Shown piece after piece: positions 38,481 to 51,214 of a DNA stretch of 64,000 nucleotides. The notes beneath the pieces are model-generated. The model was not told the DNA's origin and did no database searches. It worked only from the letters and a program-made list of their open reading frames with translations. The position numbers were made by a program, and so were the translations under genes. The stretch's first letter is position 1; every line of letters begins with the position of its first letter. Origin of the DNA: Ceratotherium simum simum (taxonomy: Eukaryota > Chordata > Mammalia > Perissodactyla > Rhinocerotidae); assembly GCF_000283155.1 (NCBI RefSeq), contig NW_004454181.1:17359146-17423145 (forward strand), written 5' to 3'.

Positions 38481-38852
38481 CTCAGGAAAGCTTGGTAGTT
38501 TGAAAGCAAAGATGTTGCTCTTCATTTCCATTCTGTCCTGCTCCTGAGGCACTGAGAAGATGGGAATAAAGAATAGTAGGAATCACTTGAGAGCATAGGT
38601 GGAAACGGCTTTCGTTAGATACAGACTTTGTTCTTGATTGATAAGATAAGGCCCTAAAGAGCAATAGGCCTGGGTCTTCTATGCATGGTGCATCTTTAGG
38701 TCTGAGGTTCACACCAGTTCCATCTTACTAAGGGGTGATTTTTGCTGTGTCGAATCCTGGGGCACAAGCAAGATCATTGCGAAGAACTTGATAATGGCAA
38801 AGCTCATCCGTCTGAATAAGGCAAATTGAAAAGCAACTGTGAAGACTAGACA

Positions 38853-38893
38853 TAGAAGGCTGGGACAGGGAAAGCTTTAAATATCAAGGCAGT
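38853..38893 (+). repeat. Direct repeat copy A (41 bp)
   Basis: tagaaggctgggacagggaa followed by agctttaaatatcaaggcag; recurs at 40203-40242 with three substitutions and one 1-bp gap. Confidence 0.8.
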
Positions 38894-39009
38894 GACCAAG
38901 AAATAGGAAAGAACAAGGTCCCTGAGCTCAAGGTCATGCTAGTTCAAGGCAAAAGCAAAGGGCTTAAACTGCCCTCTAGAGATCCACAAACATTGGCAGG
39001 GATGAGGGG

Positions 39010-39215
39010 GTGGGATGGGCGGTCCTTCAGAGGATATAAGTAAGCTTCTTTTGTAGGATTTTATTCAGTGACATTTTCAGGTATTAAAACATCATAAAGA
39101 TAGAGAAAGCAGTAAGCTTGTTGAATTTCATGGGTACATAAGTGTTCATTGTGTTATTCTTTCAATTTGTCTGTATGTTTGAAAATTTTCATGACAAAAT
39201 TTGGAAAAGGAAAAA
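39010..39215 (+). repeat. L1 3' end fragment, sense
   Basis: 'gggtacataagtgttcattg', 'tattctttcaatttgtctgt', 'gaaaattttcatgacaaaat' resemble an old L1 3' UTR end followed by an A-rich stretch. Confidence 0.55.
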
Positions 39216-41744
39216 ATGTTATGTTTCAGAGGCCTAGGAATCTCTCATTCTATTATCTAGGTAATATCACTCAAGATTTAAAAGTCTGCAGCCAAGGAAT
39301 GATATTTCTGATCTCTTGGAGGTAGAGAATCACCTATACGTGACATCTGCTTTCAATAGCCATGTCTGAAAACGAGGTCATCTGTCTCAGAGGATGTGTG
39401 GCTCAGCGGGTGGGGTCCATGACCACAGACAGCCAGGCTAAGCCATAACCCAGGGAGGGGTGGTCACAGCTCTTCAGTTACAACCTTCATAATCCCTCTG
39501 TGAAATCATCCTCCTGCAACGGTGTGCCCATTGCCTCTGACTGTATGCAGCAGGAGCTCTGAGTCTACTCATGCTGATATATTGTTTGGATAGCAACAGT
39601 TTTAAGGATAGCACCTTGGGAGTACAGAAAATGGAGACTGAGATTTAGAAATATGGAAAATATTTTAGCTTATGACATTATTGTTATAAGCTAGGTTTTA
39701 AAAGTTTTCATTCTGATTGGATTTTTATTTCTCCATCACCAAAAAAAACACAGGTTAGCAGCTTCCTCTCAGTTATTCCACTGCTCTTCAGGTTGATAAT
39801 CATTTTAGAGGCACAAGGAACAGAGTTCTAATGCCATGCTGAGAGAGAAATGGACACAACCGGGCAATGCGACCAACTTCCTTAACAAAGTATGATAATG
39901 AAACTTGCGTCTTAGTTTGGACTTTGTCACTGACTTCTTGTTGAACATTGAAAATCTTCTCCACGTTTTATTTTCCTCATATAGAAAAAAAGAGGGGATG
40001 AATTATGTAATATCAATTTTTTTTTACAACCCAGTTACCCCGTGAATCAATGATCAATGAACGTAAAAGAATTTATAATCTAACATCAGACTAGAAAATG
40101 AAATTACATATTTGGAGTAATATAGTAATTGGTGGTTAGTAAGTATTCCATGTTACTTACTATTTAATAATAAATGGTTGCTGGGGATATTTGATAAATA
40201 AATAGAAGGCTAGGACAGAGAAGCTTTAAATATCAAAGCAGTAGTTTTATATTATAGAGTTTTACCGCAGTTATCTTTTCATGATTCTGAACTAAGACCC
40301 TAGATTTGTTGTCTAGAATGAGAAGAGTAGGAGTAATCAAGTGGATTGAAGAGAATGGGAAAGATCTAGACCAGGCATGTCTAGAGTGAAAAAGGGGACT
40401 ACTAAAGAAAACTTAAAAGGATTGTCAGAGTTAAGGACACAAACTTATAGTGGAGCCAATGATCTCCAGCCATTGCATTTGGCAGCATGAGGTCAGGAGT
40501 AAGGAAATCAGATGCCTGGCTTGAGACCCCAGTGGCCATGGCAGCTTAGAAAAGCTGCCCTGTAGCCCCAAGCCCAGTACCTCACCTGTAGCATACACGC
40601 AGTAATTTTCATTTAATCTCTTAAACCAAATCTTTCCTTTTATTCTCGTCATGTCTTCTCACTAGCCTATTTTCTCAACTTATTTAAAGATCTACAGGAT
40701 ACAGAAACAATTAAGGAAAATTATTAATAATGCTTTTTTTCAAGCTTAAATTTATAGTTTGTGTCTAAAAAAGAATGAAATCCTTAATATAGATTCTCAC
40801 CTCCACTCTTGGCTGGTTGATAGCTCAATTATACCAATATGATCATAAAATCAAATACTTCCTGTCTTTTACAATGCTATTTAGAGAGTTCTGTCAGGAA
40901 ATATAGCTGGAGGTGGGGAAGAATATTTTCTTGGGAGTAACTCAGCTGCAGAATTGGTGACAAAGGACTTTTCAGTTGACAAGGCAGAAGAATTCCTAGC
41001 AAATTATAAAGCAAGTATTTCAAACATTAACTGTATTTTATTCCAAAATAAAATTGGCCCAATCGAATCATTTTCAGAACACTTCAAGGAAAAATGTTAT
41101 AGATAATGTAGGATATTTTTCAATGAACCCAGCTAAAGTACTAGTAGATAAAAATCAGATTTAATCTGGTATTGACATAACATCCTAAAGAATATTACGT
41201 AGATGTCATTCAGACCATTATTGACTTAAAGAAGGAGATATTTATTAGATTTCAAAATGCTAATGAATACACTGGACAGAGAATCAGAAGACTTACATTC
41301 TAGTTACAATGAGTGGTTCTTATAGTTACTCATTTAAATGAGTTCTAAATTTTATTCAAGCTCCCCAAATCCCATATTCCTGTGATTTTGCTAATGTATG
41401 GCATACAGTATATATTTTTATGACTTCCACCTCATTATGCATACAGCAATACTTAACATAATATTTTGGTGCTTTAGCAATTACGTTTATCTCCTTGAAG
41501 AAAATCTGGTTAATTAAGAATGCAAAACCAAAATCATTACATTCAGGTATACAAGAAAGCCTGAATTATCAACTGACAGCATCTTTTGTGAACATAACAG
41601 TGTATATTTTTATTAAAACTTTGAATCCAAATTGGACTGCATATCATTTATGCTGTCATTAACATTATATCATAAACATTTTATCACATTATTAAAAACT
41701 CTTCAACAAACGTAATTAAAACACAACACTTTTTCTATTAGGAG
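39216..41744. other. Unassigned intron
   Basis: No gene or confident repeat. It contains copy B of a direct repeat at 40203-40242. Confidence 0.55.
40203..40242 (+). repeat. Direct repeat copy B (40 bp)
   Basis: tagaaggctaggacagagaa then gctttaaatatcaaagcagt; about 1.35 kb from copy A, with unrelated flanks by eye. Confidence 0.8.
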
Positions 41745-42030
41745 GTGATACGTATTTAATATTAAAAATTTAGAAAATACAGTTAAATTATGAAAATAAA
41801 ATCACCCTTAATCCTACCACCCAGAATTAACCACTACCTGTGCCTTGCTTTATACTCTTCCAGATATTTTTCTAGTAAAAAGGCATTTAGGTAGTTTTTT
41901 GTAAAAACAGATTCACGTTATACATGATATCTTCTGATCTTACTTTTTTCTTTAACAATAAATGTATTATAAACATGTTTGCAATGTCAATAAAACCCTT
42001 CTCACCATCATTCTTTAACCATTATAGGAC
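41745..42030 (-). repeat. Old L1 (L1M) 3' fragment, antisense
   Basis: 'aatttagaaaatacagttaa', 'cacccttaatcctaccaccc', 'agaattaaccactacctgtg' is the reverse-complement L1M 3' UTR. Confidence 0.75.
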
Positions 42031-43019
42031 CTATTTGAGATATGTTTCTTTGTCTGGTATAGCATGTGGTTTACGATTTTGATATAAAGTGAAATATGTG
42101 GTTGTTGCTATAAAATGCAGGACTACTATTTAAAATTTACTTAATGTTTTAGTGACAAACAGGCAAAGCTATTTGTGGCACAGTTTATAATGTTATAGTT
42201 GTGCTTTTGTAATTTGTAGTCTTGTGGAGTAAATGATGGTTCAGGAGATGTACTGATGCTGATTTATTAGGACAGTTCTTATGGAAGGAATGTCTTTTCA
42301 CTCTTTCAGTAGTAGCTGACCCATCTAAAAATAGCTGTTTGTCTTTGGTGTGAGGGGGAAGGCCTTGACTTCACATGTCTATACACCTCCCATATGTAAC
42401 ATTAGATCAGAAACACGTCACTTCTATTAAAGGTTCACATTCTTAAAGAAAGCTTCAGCAGGAAGCAGAAGGCAATTCAACCACCTCCTGCTGTGTATGT
42501 TCTGTCTTTGGGAAAATGGCAAATGATAATGTTAGCCTATAAGGAATTTAGACAGGCAGGGTTTTATTAATTTTATCTTCTTCCTCTACTCTTAAAGTTT
42601 TACCACAGGATATTAGGCAAGCGAATAACTGATTAGCCATCCCACACTGAAATGTAATCTATCAAACATTAATATATCAATTTTTAATTTGGATTTTCTA
42701 ATTAGTTAAATTCATTTTCATGGAGATAGTAAATGAATATATTTTGTCAAGCAGAACAATAGAGATTTTATTAAGACTATCAGTCCTCCTGGCCAGAGTG
42801 TTAGACCCTATTCTCTAGATTTTCCCAATCTTCAAAGCAGGAAAAATCACCTTCATCTACCTCCACCTCTGTGGTAAAAGATGCATACAATATAGTTTTG
42901 TAGACTACATCCCCTCTAAAGAGCTGTAAGTAATTTTTAAAAGAAACTTTTTGTCCATCATTTTTCCCCATAAGATAAAATTATTTGGATTAAAAATAAA
43001 TGTATTTAAAAGTAATTTC
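42031..43019. other. Unassigned intron
   Basis: No repeat recognised. 42655-42780 is notably AT-rich with several TAAT/ATTA steps. Confidence 0.5.
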
Positions 43020-43165
43020 TGACATCTTCAAATTCACCTCCTTCTTTTTATGAAAGAGAAGAGGGAGGCTCAGAGAGGGACGTGATTGTGCCTCACATCA
43101 CACAGAAAATTAATGAGAAAGCGCAGAGTAGAATCCCAAACTCCCAACTCCTAATCCAGGGTTTG
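43020..43165 (-). repeat. MIR-like fragment, antisense
   Basis: 'gaggctcagagagggacgtg', 'ctcacatcacacagaaaatt', 'aatcccaaactcccaactcc' follow the MIR reverse order. Confidence 0.6.
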
Positions 43166-44079
43166 TTGTGGTTGCTACTGATGCTGCTGCTGGAATCATT
43201 TGGTTACTTAGAGTCATCATTGACTGACATCGGCAAATAAATTCAATCCAAATTGAAAACAGAAGAATCAGAGTTACACCATCCTTTAGACCTTAGAAAT
43301 GGAGGCTGTATGTATATAGTGGCCCTAGGAAATAATCCAGGGCTTTTTTTGTTGCAACATTTTGCTGGATTATTAGATAAAAACATTTAAAGAGGAAAAT
43401 ACAGTCTGCCTAATTTTTTTCTTAAATATTGCTGACTCATGATGTTCCAATAATCAGTGGGTCTCCTTTACTGCCAGCTAGATAGGTTTCTAGTTGCTGT
43501 CATGTCCATTGATTTCGATCAAATGATAGCTGGATATGGCAGCACTGAAACCCAAGATGTGAAAGGACTGCTGTGGAAAGGATGAATGATCAGAGACTGC
43601 AGGAGTTTAAAAGCAAGGAAGAAGCCAACTGTACTCCCAACAAAGATATGGATCTTGTATTGCACGCCCAAAGAATGAGTACAGCATTGCCATTGAAGTG
43701 GGCCTTGTCCTCAAAGGGGAGAAGCATTGAAAACCATTGAGGTCACATTATTCGTAGGCTCGTGAATGTATCTATATACAGCATTGCTGCACATAGCACC
43801 TTCAGAGGTGTGGTACATGCCTATTCTCAGTTTCATTAGGAGTGAACCCTCTGGGTCACAAGAATACTGTCAGCATGGAAAGAAGCCAGATCTTCATTTT
43901 ATTTTGTTTTGTCTTATTTTATTTTAAGCAAAGTATTTCCTAGTGGATGATTAAAATTGTTGCTGTTGTAGTTATGCTTATGTGTGTGTTTGTATATATC
44001 TCCATTTATAGGTATAAATACACATACATATCCATTATAGGTATGTATTTGCATGTGTATATGAATGATGTATGTATGT
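43166..44079. other. Unassigned intron
   Basis: Nothing recognised. Confidence 0.55.
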
Positions 44080-44142
44080 ATAATATACATATATTTATAT
44101 ATAGAGAGAGATCTCATATATATATGTGTATATATATATAAT
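44080..44142. repeat. AT-rich simple repeat (TA/TG steps)
   Basis: TATA and GAGA steps ending in (TA)n at about 44131-44140. Confidence 0.85.
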
Positions 44143-44474
44143 CAGCAATATTTTTTCCTTCTGTTTGTCTTATGTTAAAACTGAAGAAAACAGAAGGAAC
44201 TTTTGAAAATCAACCTTGAAACAATGCCAGTTGTCCTCAGCGTTAGTTTACAGTTTTCTGTAATCACATTTGGTATAACTTTTGCACCAACCTGATTTCA
44301 TGAAATCAGTGAATTTTGTTAACAGCTTTTGTTGGCACTTGCTTGGCAAATAGGCAAAATACAGAGTTAGACTAGGTAGTCTTTGTAATGAGTTCACTCA
44401 TGGTAGAGTTTTAATTACACAAAGACCTGTTCAAAGCAAATACAAATGGACACTTGTATAATTGAGATAGGTGT

Positions 44475-44620
44475 AGCAGTAACATTTATTGAGTACTTTC
44501 TATTTGTCAAGCCCTGAATTATTTATAGTAAATAATCCTGTGAAGCAGGCTACTATTATTCCCATTTTATACTTGAGGAAACTGAGGCTTTGGGAAAGTA
44601 AGTAACTTGTTAGTGATTTT
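44475..44620 (-). repeat. MIR SINE, antisense
   Basis: 'catttattgagtactttcta', 'tattcccattttatacttga', 'ggaaactgaggctttgggaa' in order. Confidence 0.85.
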
Positions 44621-46239
44621 CTGCTCTTGGAACTGACCTCAAAGCCCAAGACCTCAGTCTCCTGCACGGAGTCTGAGAGAATGCAGTCTCTGTCCAGAGA
44701 GATGGATGCAAAAGACTCTTTGAGAAAGCAGGTACTGAAAATGTTGATGGAAGGATAAGAATGGAGAGCCTAAATTTCCAAGGCTCCTGAAAGGAACTTC
44801 TAATAGTCATTCATCTCCCCTCTAGAGAGATTGTCATTGGCATCATTCATAAGTAGATGAATATGACTCTCTCAGTCTTAAACAGGACTCTACAATAGGG
44901 ACCTATACACTGTTTTTGGCTAGCCCATAGCTATTCCCATACCTATAACACATATAGAATATTCCTCAGGTGTAACTTTATATTATCACTACTCCTTTCA
45001 CCTTTTATTCTTGAAGGATTTTCTCCTATGCAACTGTTTAGACTCAGAAAGTCATTTTTGTTTCACTTTTCTCAACACCCAAGTTCAAGGAAAAGCAATA
45101 TGCTATAGTTTGTATTTTGGGGGATAGGGATTTTGAAATTCTCTTCTGTTTAAGAATTATTCAGCCATATTCTGGAGTTTCAAGAGGGTTGCAGACTAGG
45201 GAAGAGCCACCACTGTAAGAATAGATTGTCTAAATTGAACTAGACAAAGATACAAAACGTTGGTGAAAGTGAAGAGGCCACATGGCTTCTGTGGCTCCCA
45301 GAGACTCTGAAGGGCCCCTGAGAGTTACTCTGTCCACAGGCTTTGCTGCTGGATTGGAGAAGTTCAATTCTTGCTTCATAATCCAGGAAGTAATTACCCA
45401 AGTAACCTGCATACTTTCATGTCAAGGATTTACAGACATCATTCTGTCATTGAGATTCTGGACCATAACTCTAGCATCAGTGCTCTCATCCTGGAAAGGA
45501 AAGTAGAGAGAGTCCTGAGCCATTAGCCATACCTCTAACTTTCAGACAACTGGAAAAGTACCTTTGCCTACCAGATTATTGGGGAAGATCCCAGAGGACA
45601 CTGAAGAAAATCTATATTCGTTTTCTGGAAGTAGTAAGAAAGATTTATTTCCCTGCGATTTATTTCAGTCTTATTCTCCATGGGGAGAAAAAAAAAAAAG
45701 GAGATAAGAAATTACCCAACCTCTGGAAATCACTCCCCAAATTTTTTGTTGAAAGACTTTTGGTAAAAGTTTTAATTACTTTATTTGCTAAATGAGTGGT
45801 AAAGGAGGATTTCTAGCCTATCCCTACCTCTTTTTTCTGGAGATCACAAATAAAGAAAGCCTTCCCTTTGAAAACCAAACCAGTATAATAGGTTAACGAC
45901 TCAAATCACAGTCACCATATTATGAAATGCTCAAGCTATTTTACTTCTCAGAAGTAGCTCATTATCTGTACTCTTCTGAACAGAATAAAAGGCAACAAAA
46001 TGCTAAATGGCCATAAATCTTTGGAGTAAGATACTAATTCCGTGTTGGATTGTTCCCACTAGCCATAATAGAGAAAATAATTAGGACTTTGTATTTTAGC
46101 AGCTGTAACAGGCTGACAACTAAGGGAAATTACTGAAAAGAGCAGGATAAAACCAAAGCTGCTTCTGGCATCAAAATACCAGGAGGCTTCCGTGTGTTTT
46201 CCATCATCGCATAGTGAGGCCACAGAATACAACACCATC
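44621..46239. other. Unassigned intron
   Basis: No gene or confident repeat; short A run near 45690. Confidence 0.55.
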
Positions 46240-46480
46240 AGAGTAACAGTAGTGCAGAGTGTTGGGAGCGTGGATTTGGGATCTGGCTGTCTTGTTTCAA
46301 GGTCTTCCTCTGTCACTAACTAGCTCTTCATCCTTCTGAGCTTCAGCTCCCTCATCAGTAATATAAGGCTTTACAGTACCTACCTTGTAGAATTACGGGG
46401 GAAATTAAGTGAATGAATACTTGTAAACTGTTTAGTAAAGTGCTGGGCACATATTGTTTGTAAAGATTAATTACTGTTAT
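46240..46480 (+). repeat. MIR SINE, sense
   Basis: 'gatctggctgtcttgtttca', 'cttcagctccctcatcagta', 'ctaccttgtagaattacggg', 'aagtgctgggcacatattg' in forward MIR order. Confidence 0.85.
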
Positions 46481-46564
46481 TAAGATTGCTACCTGTGTCT
46501 AAATTTGACCTGTTTTGCTGTTTCCCACCTTAATTAGCATGGGATGATGTTTGGCAAGAGGGAA

Positions 46565-46640
46565 TGGTGGTGGTAAATCCTTATTATGGACCAACACTGT
46601 GCCAGGTGCTGGGGATACACAAAGACAAATGAGACATCCA
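46565..46640 (-). repeat. L2 LINE 3' end, antisense
   Basis: 'ccaacactgtgccaggtgct', 'ggggatacacaaagacaaat' match the reverse-complement L2 end. Confidence 0.65.
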
Positions 46641-46699
46641 AAAATGGAGACTCAAAACTGGAAGGTTAGGTGGGGAAGAATATATGTAATAGTGAGATG

Positions 46700-46905
46700 A
46701 GAGAGGTAGAATAGGATAGTGGGAAAGAGCTAAGTTCTGCAGTTTATTTTTTATAGATTTTTTTGGCTTTTGAAAAAGTGACCTAACAACTCTAAATTGA
46801 AAATAATAATATCATTTAACTTATAGGAATGTGGTCAAAATTAAATAATATAACCTATGTAGAGTAGCTGGCACACAGTAGGTACATAATAAATATTGTT
46901 GTGGT
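46700..46905 (+). repeat. MIR SINE, sense
   Basis: 'gtgggaaagagctaagttct' through 'agagtagctggcacacagta' follow the MIR order, diverged. It faces an inverted MIR at 46940-47170. Confidence 0.65.
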
Positions 46906-46939
46906 TATAGTTATTAGTGTAGTTACGAAGATGATCATA

Positions 46940-47170
46940 ATAGCCAAATCCATTGGGTACTGCTGTGTATCATCTACTGTGCAAACATTGTATCTTCTAA
47001 TCCCCAAGTAATGCCATCTGGAAGATGCTAATATCATTTCGTTTTAAAGAAAAGGAAACTGAGGCTTAGACAAAATCAGTACCTTTTTCAAAGCACCACA
47101 ACTATAAATGTCAAAGCTGGGAATAGAACCCAAGTCAGTTTGATTCCAAAGTCCATGTGCTTCATGTTTT
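46940..47170 (-). repeat. MIR SINE, antisense
   Basis: 'aaaggaaactgaggcttaga', 'aaagctgggaatagaaccca', 'tgattccaaagtccatgtgc' in reverse MIR order. Confidence 0.8.
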
Positions 47171-47399
47171 AACAGGTTTAATGCAGAGAAATGACCCAGT
47201 GTATGGACTGGGAGATGGCAGGGCAGATGCAGACATTCTTAGAATTTTCATAAGACTAACAGCTGAATGCAGTTATTCATTTTGACTACCTAATATTAGG
47301 AATATCTTTGTAGTGTTCCAAAATGAAGCTTGAAAAAATACTAGTAGCTCTAATTTATGTTTAATGAAACAGGCACATTGTAGTCAAGTGAACTGCTGA

Positions 47400-47800
47400 A
47401 CCTTTAATTCATTTATGCATCAGTCCCTCCAATCAACTACTGAGTAAGCACCTCTTCTTGCTCTAGGGGGGAGATGGGGGTACAGAAGAGAATAAGCCAG
47501 ACATAGTCTCTCCCTCCAGAAGCTTGTAATTAGTGAAGGAAACATATAAACCACTAGCAAAAAGGATATTTAGTGATAAGTATGAGGCCTGCAAATTTTG
47601 ATGAATTCTATGAAGAAAATTAAGCAGAATGATTTGATAAAGAGTGACTAGAAGAGAGAGGTGGAGTCCTACTTTAGGAGGTGACATCTAAACCGAGATG
47701 TTATTTATGAAGACCGAGAGCAGAGATCTGAGGAATGAGTGTTCCAGTTAGAAAGAATAGAAGCGCAGTGATCTTAAGGGCAGAACAAACTCATGTGCTC
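47400..47800 (-). repeat. L2 LINE 3' region, antisense
   Basis: 'ctccagaagcttgtaattag', 'ggaaacatataaaccactag', 'ggaggtgacatctaaaccga', 'ggaatgagtgttccagttag' follow the reverse-complement L2. Confidence 0.75.
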
Positions 47801-47824
47801 ACAGGAAGAAAGTTAAGTAACACT

Positions 47825-48055
47825 TCTTTACCGAGAACTTTCTATTTCCTCTCTTTCACATTGCTGCATTTTATGTTCTTTATAACTAAATGCATTGTCC
47901 ATTTGTTTACTATTCTTATTGGCCTCTCGCCACTAGAATATAAGCTCCATGAGAGCAGGAACCTCTGTTTTATTCCCCGCCATATCCCAGCATCTTGACC
48001 AGAAGAGTCAATGAAAAAATATTTGTTGAATGAATGTACGTATGAATGAATGAGT
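47825..48055 (+). repeat. L2 LINE 3' end, sense
   Basis: 'cactagaatataagctccat', 'gagagcaggaacctctgttt' and the end 'atatttgttgaatgaatg' are the classic L2 3' terminus, head-on to the antisense L2 just before it. Confidence 0.85.
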
Positions 48056-48923
48056 AATTGCAATTTCTCCACAGCACTTCCTATTTTGTCAATCCAATTA
48101 CCTGACTCTGTGTATCAGTTGAATGGGATCTGTGACCTCTGCAGGGTTTATCTCAAATTGATTTATCATTCTGTCTCAATGCAGGAAACTCATGCAAAAT
48201 CACATCTCATGTTTTAAACAGTGGATTTGCATACTGAAGTAAATTAAGAGGAGTAGAAAGAGAAGCATAAAATCAAATAGATATCATTTAGAACCAATTA
48301 TCAAAGATTATTATATTTTAATGAAGTGAAAAAATCTGATTATCCTACCTAGTAGATACCGTGTGCATTTTTCTTTATTAGTGGGGAGAACTATATTAGC
48401 AATGAGACCATGCTTGAGGTGACATCAATTTCAAGACACGATAATAAGACATTTTTTAAAATAAAGAAAGGATCAGCAATTGTCGTGAATTCAGCTTCCC
48501 AAATTGTGACTTAAACGCAAATATGAGTTGACTGGGTAGAAATTTCCATCAGCATGGTATTTTCTAATGTTACCTTACCATTTGCAATCAGTGCAGTATT
48601 TTAAAAGGTAACAGAGATGTGCAGGTGGAGAGAATTGTATCAAGGTGGAATTTAGGTGACCCATATTAGCCTTCTATCACAGAATGAGTCGACGAGAAAA
48701 CACTTTCTAATGACAGCCAGCGCTTTTCAGACACAGGCCTCAGCAAATTCATTACAGTTGAGTTCAAGGGGAATATTCTCTTTTATTCATGATAATCAAA
48801 TATTTTATGACTGAAAATTTGTATAGCTTCTCAATGATTTCAGAGCAGAGATATCATATTCTTTGCTTAGCTTAGAGAAAGTCTCTATGTTATTTGGACT
48901 ATCTCGTCTGTACTTCAGAATGA
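48056..48923. other. Repeat-poor intron block
   Basis: No repeat recognised over about 870 bp. An exact octamer ATTTGCAT lies at 48225-48232 with a one-mismatch inverted octamer at 48192-48199. Confidence 0.5.
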
Positions 48924-48956
<33 letters not shown>

Positions 48957-48964
48957 CACGCACA
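48924..48964. repeat. (GT)n/(CG) tract, 41 bp strictly alternating
   Basis: GT repeats run into GCGCGCGTGCACGCACA with unbroken purine-pyrimidine alternation. A perfect 12-bp palindrome GTGGGTACCCAC follows at 48976-48987. Confidence 0.95.
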
Positions 48965-48987
48965 AGCACATGTACGTGGGTACCCAC

Positions 48988-49734
48988 ATGTGTTTTCTGT
49001 GCGATAGCAGGCAAGACAGGCAGTGGAAGAAGTGAAGGGAGACTACATTGTGTGAGGAAAAGAAGCACTTACATTTGCTAAAAACAGTATTTTTCCCAAA
49101 TCATAAGTATTTTAGCCCATTTGGCTGGAATCTTGGGTTGATTTTTCTTTGGGGAAGTTAGATATAACGAACACAATGGTCAGTCTTATGCCTATGTAGA
49201 AGAGGCTCATAGTGTGATAATGAGAAGGACTACCCCCACCCCAACTGGCTCTCTCTTAGCTAATTTAGTATGTGAACAAATTGCATGTTTCACTGCTACC
49301 CTAATATTATTCACTCAGGGTTAATTTGCGGAGCCTGGTTAAGTTACTCAGTCTCTTCGTGTCACTCATCATCCCCTGATAAGGAGCTGAGGCAAACCAC
49401 AAGTCTGGTCCTTATTTGATGGTAGGTGGAGTTACTCTCCATGAGGAAAAATCTGTGTCCACTGTGTGGGTGACCAGGGGCTGGGCGGGGATATACATTG
49501 AAAGAACGGGGTTGAAAATCTGCACAGAAGTGAAAAAGCACTTTTCCTAAATTCTAGGCATAAGACAAACAGTGTTTTTCTCTGAAGGGCTAAGCTCCAA
49601 ATAATATGGATTATCAGACATTCCAATTTGGGGAAAATTAAGATTCTGAAATCACCTAAGAGGCTGAATGTAGTCTGGTTACTGGGTAGGTTTTAGTTTT
49701 AGTGTTTATTTTATTTTATTATGAAGATCTCAAA
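48988..49734. other. Unassigned intron
   Basis: Nothing recognised. Confidence 0.55.
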
Positions 49735-49756
49735 CATCTTATACAAGGCCCAGGCC

Positions 49757-50062
49757 TTTTTTGTGTGTGTGAGGAAGATCAGCCCTGAGCTAACATCCAT
49801 GCCAATCCTCCTCTTTTTGCTGAGGAAGACCGACCCTGAGCTAACATCTATTGCCAATCCTCCTCCCTTTTTTCCCCTTTTTCTCCCCAAAGCCCCAGTA
49901 GATAGTTGTATGTCATAGTTGCACATCCTGCTAGTTGCTGTATGTGGCATGCCGCCTCAGCATGGCCGGACAAGTGGTGTGTCTGTGCGCGCCTGGGATC
50001 CGAACCCGGGTCACCAGCAGTGGAGCGTGCACACTTAACCGCTAAGCCACGGGGCCGGCCCC
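49757..50062 (-). mobile_element. ERE SINE, antisense, long form
   Basis: Reverse-complement ERE with both 'gaggaaga(t/c)c' blocks, a 'gccccagtagatagttgta' middle and the tRNA-like head with a B box (complement of 'ggatccgaaccc') ending at 'ggggccggcccc'. Perfect 14-bp target duplications catcttatacaagg at 49735-49748 and 50063-50076. Confidence 0.96.
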
Positions 50063-50076
50063 CATCTTATACAAGG

Positions 50077-51214
50077 AAGAGGCTATATTCCTGGGTTACT
50101 TTTCCTTTCTTTGTGTTTTTGCTTCTTTTGATTGATGCTCAGGCTTCTGTTTTTTCCATCCTAAGTAGGATTCTTGACTCAATCTCATCTTTTGTAGTAT
50201 TTTAAAATTGTGTAAAATCAAATTACTGTCATTCAGTGACAACTTTCTATCATTTCAAAAAGGTATTTTGACCTTACAAGTTTTCAGTTTCCTTCGGCAC
50301 AGATAGAAAATAGTATCAAATATACATGGAGCCAATTTACAATAGATCGTTACTGACTGCTAAGATCTGGTGGGGCTGGGAGAGAGGGCAGGGCAGGGTT
50401 TAATTCTATATTCCAGGTACTATCAACTACTGGAGACAAAGTTTTGTTCAGAAGACACAGTTTTGTCAGGGTAAGGGCTTACCTGTGTATACGGCATTCA
50501 CTTCTAACCAGCCACTGAACATGAATGTATTCCTTATAGGCCCTATGACCTTTCTGTGCTTTAAACTGTGGCTTCCAATTCCTCATTTATTTTCCCCACT
50601 GCGCAGTGGTAAAGAGAACTGACTTGATCAAGAGGGATTTGGGGACACCAGACTTTTTGACTTCTCTGGATAGCACCATCTGCATGAACAGATGGGGAAA
50701 CATGTCACAGGGCTGAGGGGGACTGCGAGATCAAAAAGAGAAGACAGAATGAAAAGGGGATGCGATGGCAGGGTAGAGCAGATGAGTGTCAGTGCTGGAA
50801 ATTCTTTGTGATCTGACCCAGGTAGTGGTCACTGAGTGGCTACCACCTGTGGAATCCAAAGGTCCCCAGAACAGTGACGTCCTGCATGTGCCACAGGCAG
50901 ATTGCTCAGCCCTGGGCATGGGCATACCCCTCCATTTCTCTGTCTGTGCTGACAGGAGGAGATCTCTGGTACTGTTAGTTAAAATTCCCCGTGGCAAAAG
51001 CAACGTTTAGTTTCCTTTAAACTTTCCACGTAGCTGCTGGCCAGCAAAATGGCTGCCTCAGTGTTCTGGTGGTAGAAGATTCTACGTAAGACTGGATGTA
51101 TCATTGTAAATACATCCCCCAGGTTGACACCAAGCGTATGCTTTTGCTCATGATATTTTATTTATTTACATAATTCTTTATTTTTTCCATTCATGCATCT
51201 GCCACTCAGTCATT
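50077..51214. other. Unassigned intron
   Basis: Nothing recognised. Confidence 0.55.

Noticed and set aside
44270..44305. 'acttttgcaccaacctga', resembling a mariner (MADE1-like) terminal repeat
   Set aside because: The partner inverted repeat is not visible nearby, and MADE1 itself is primate-specific.
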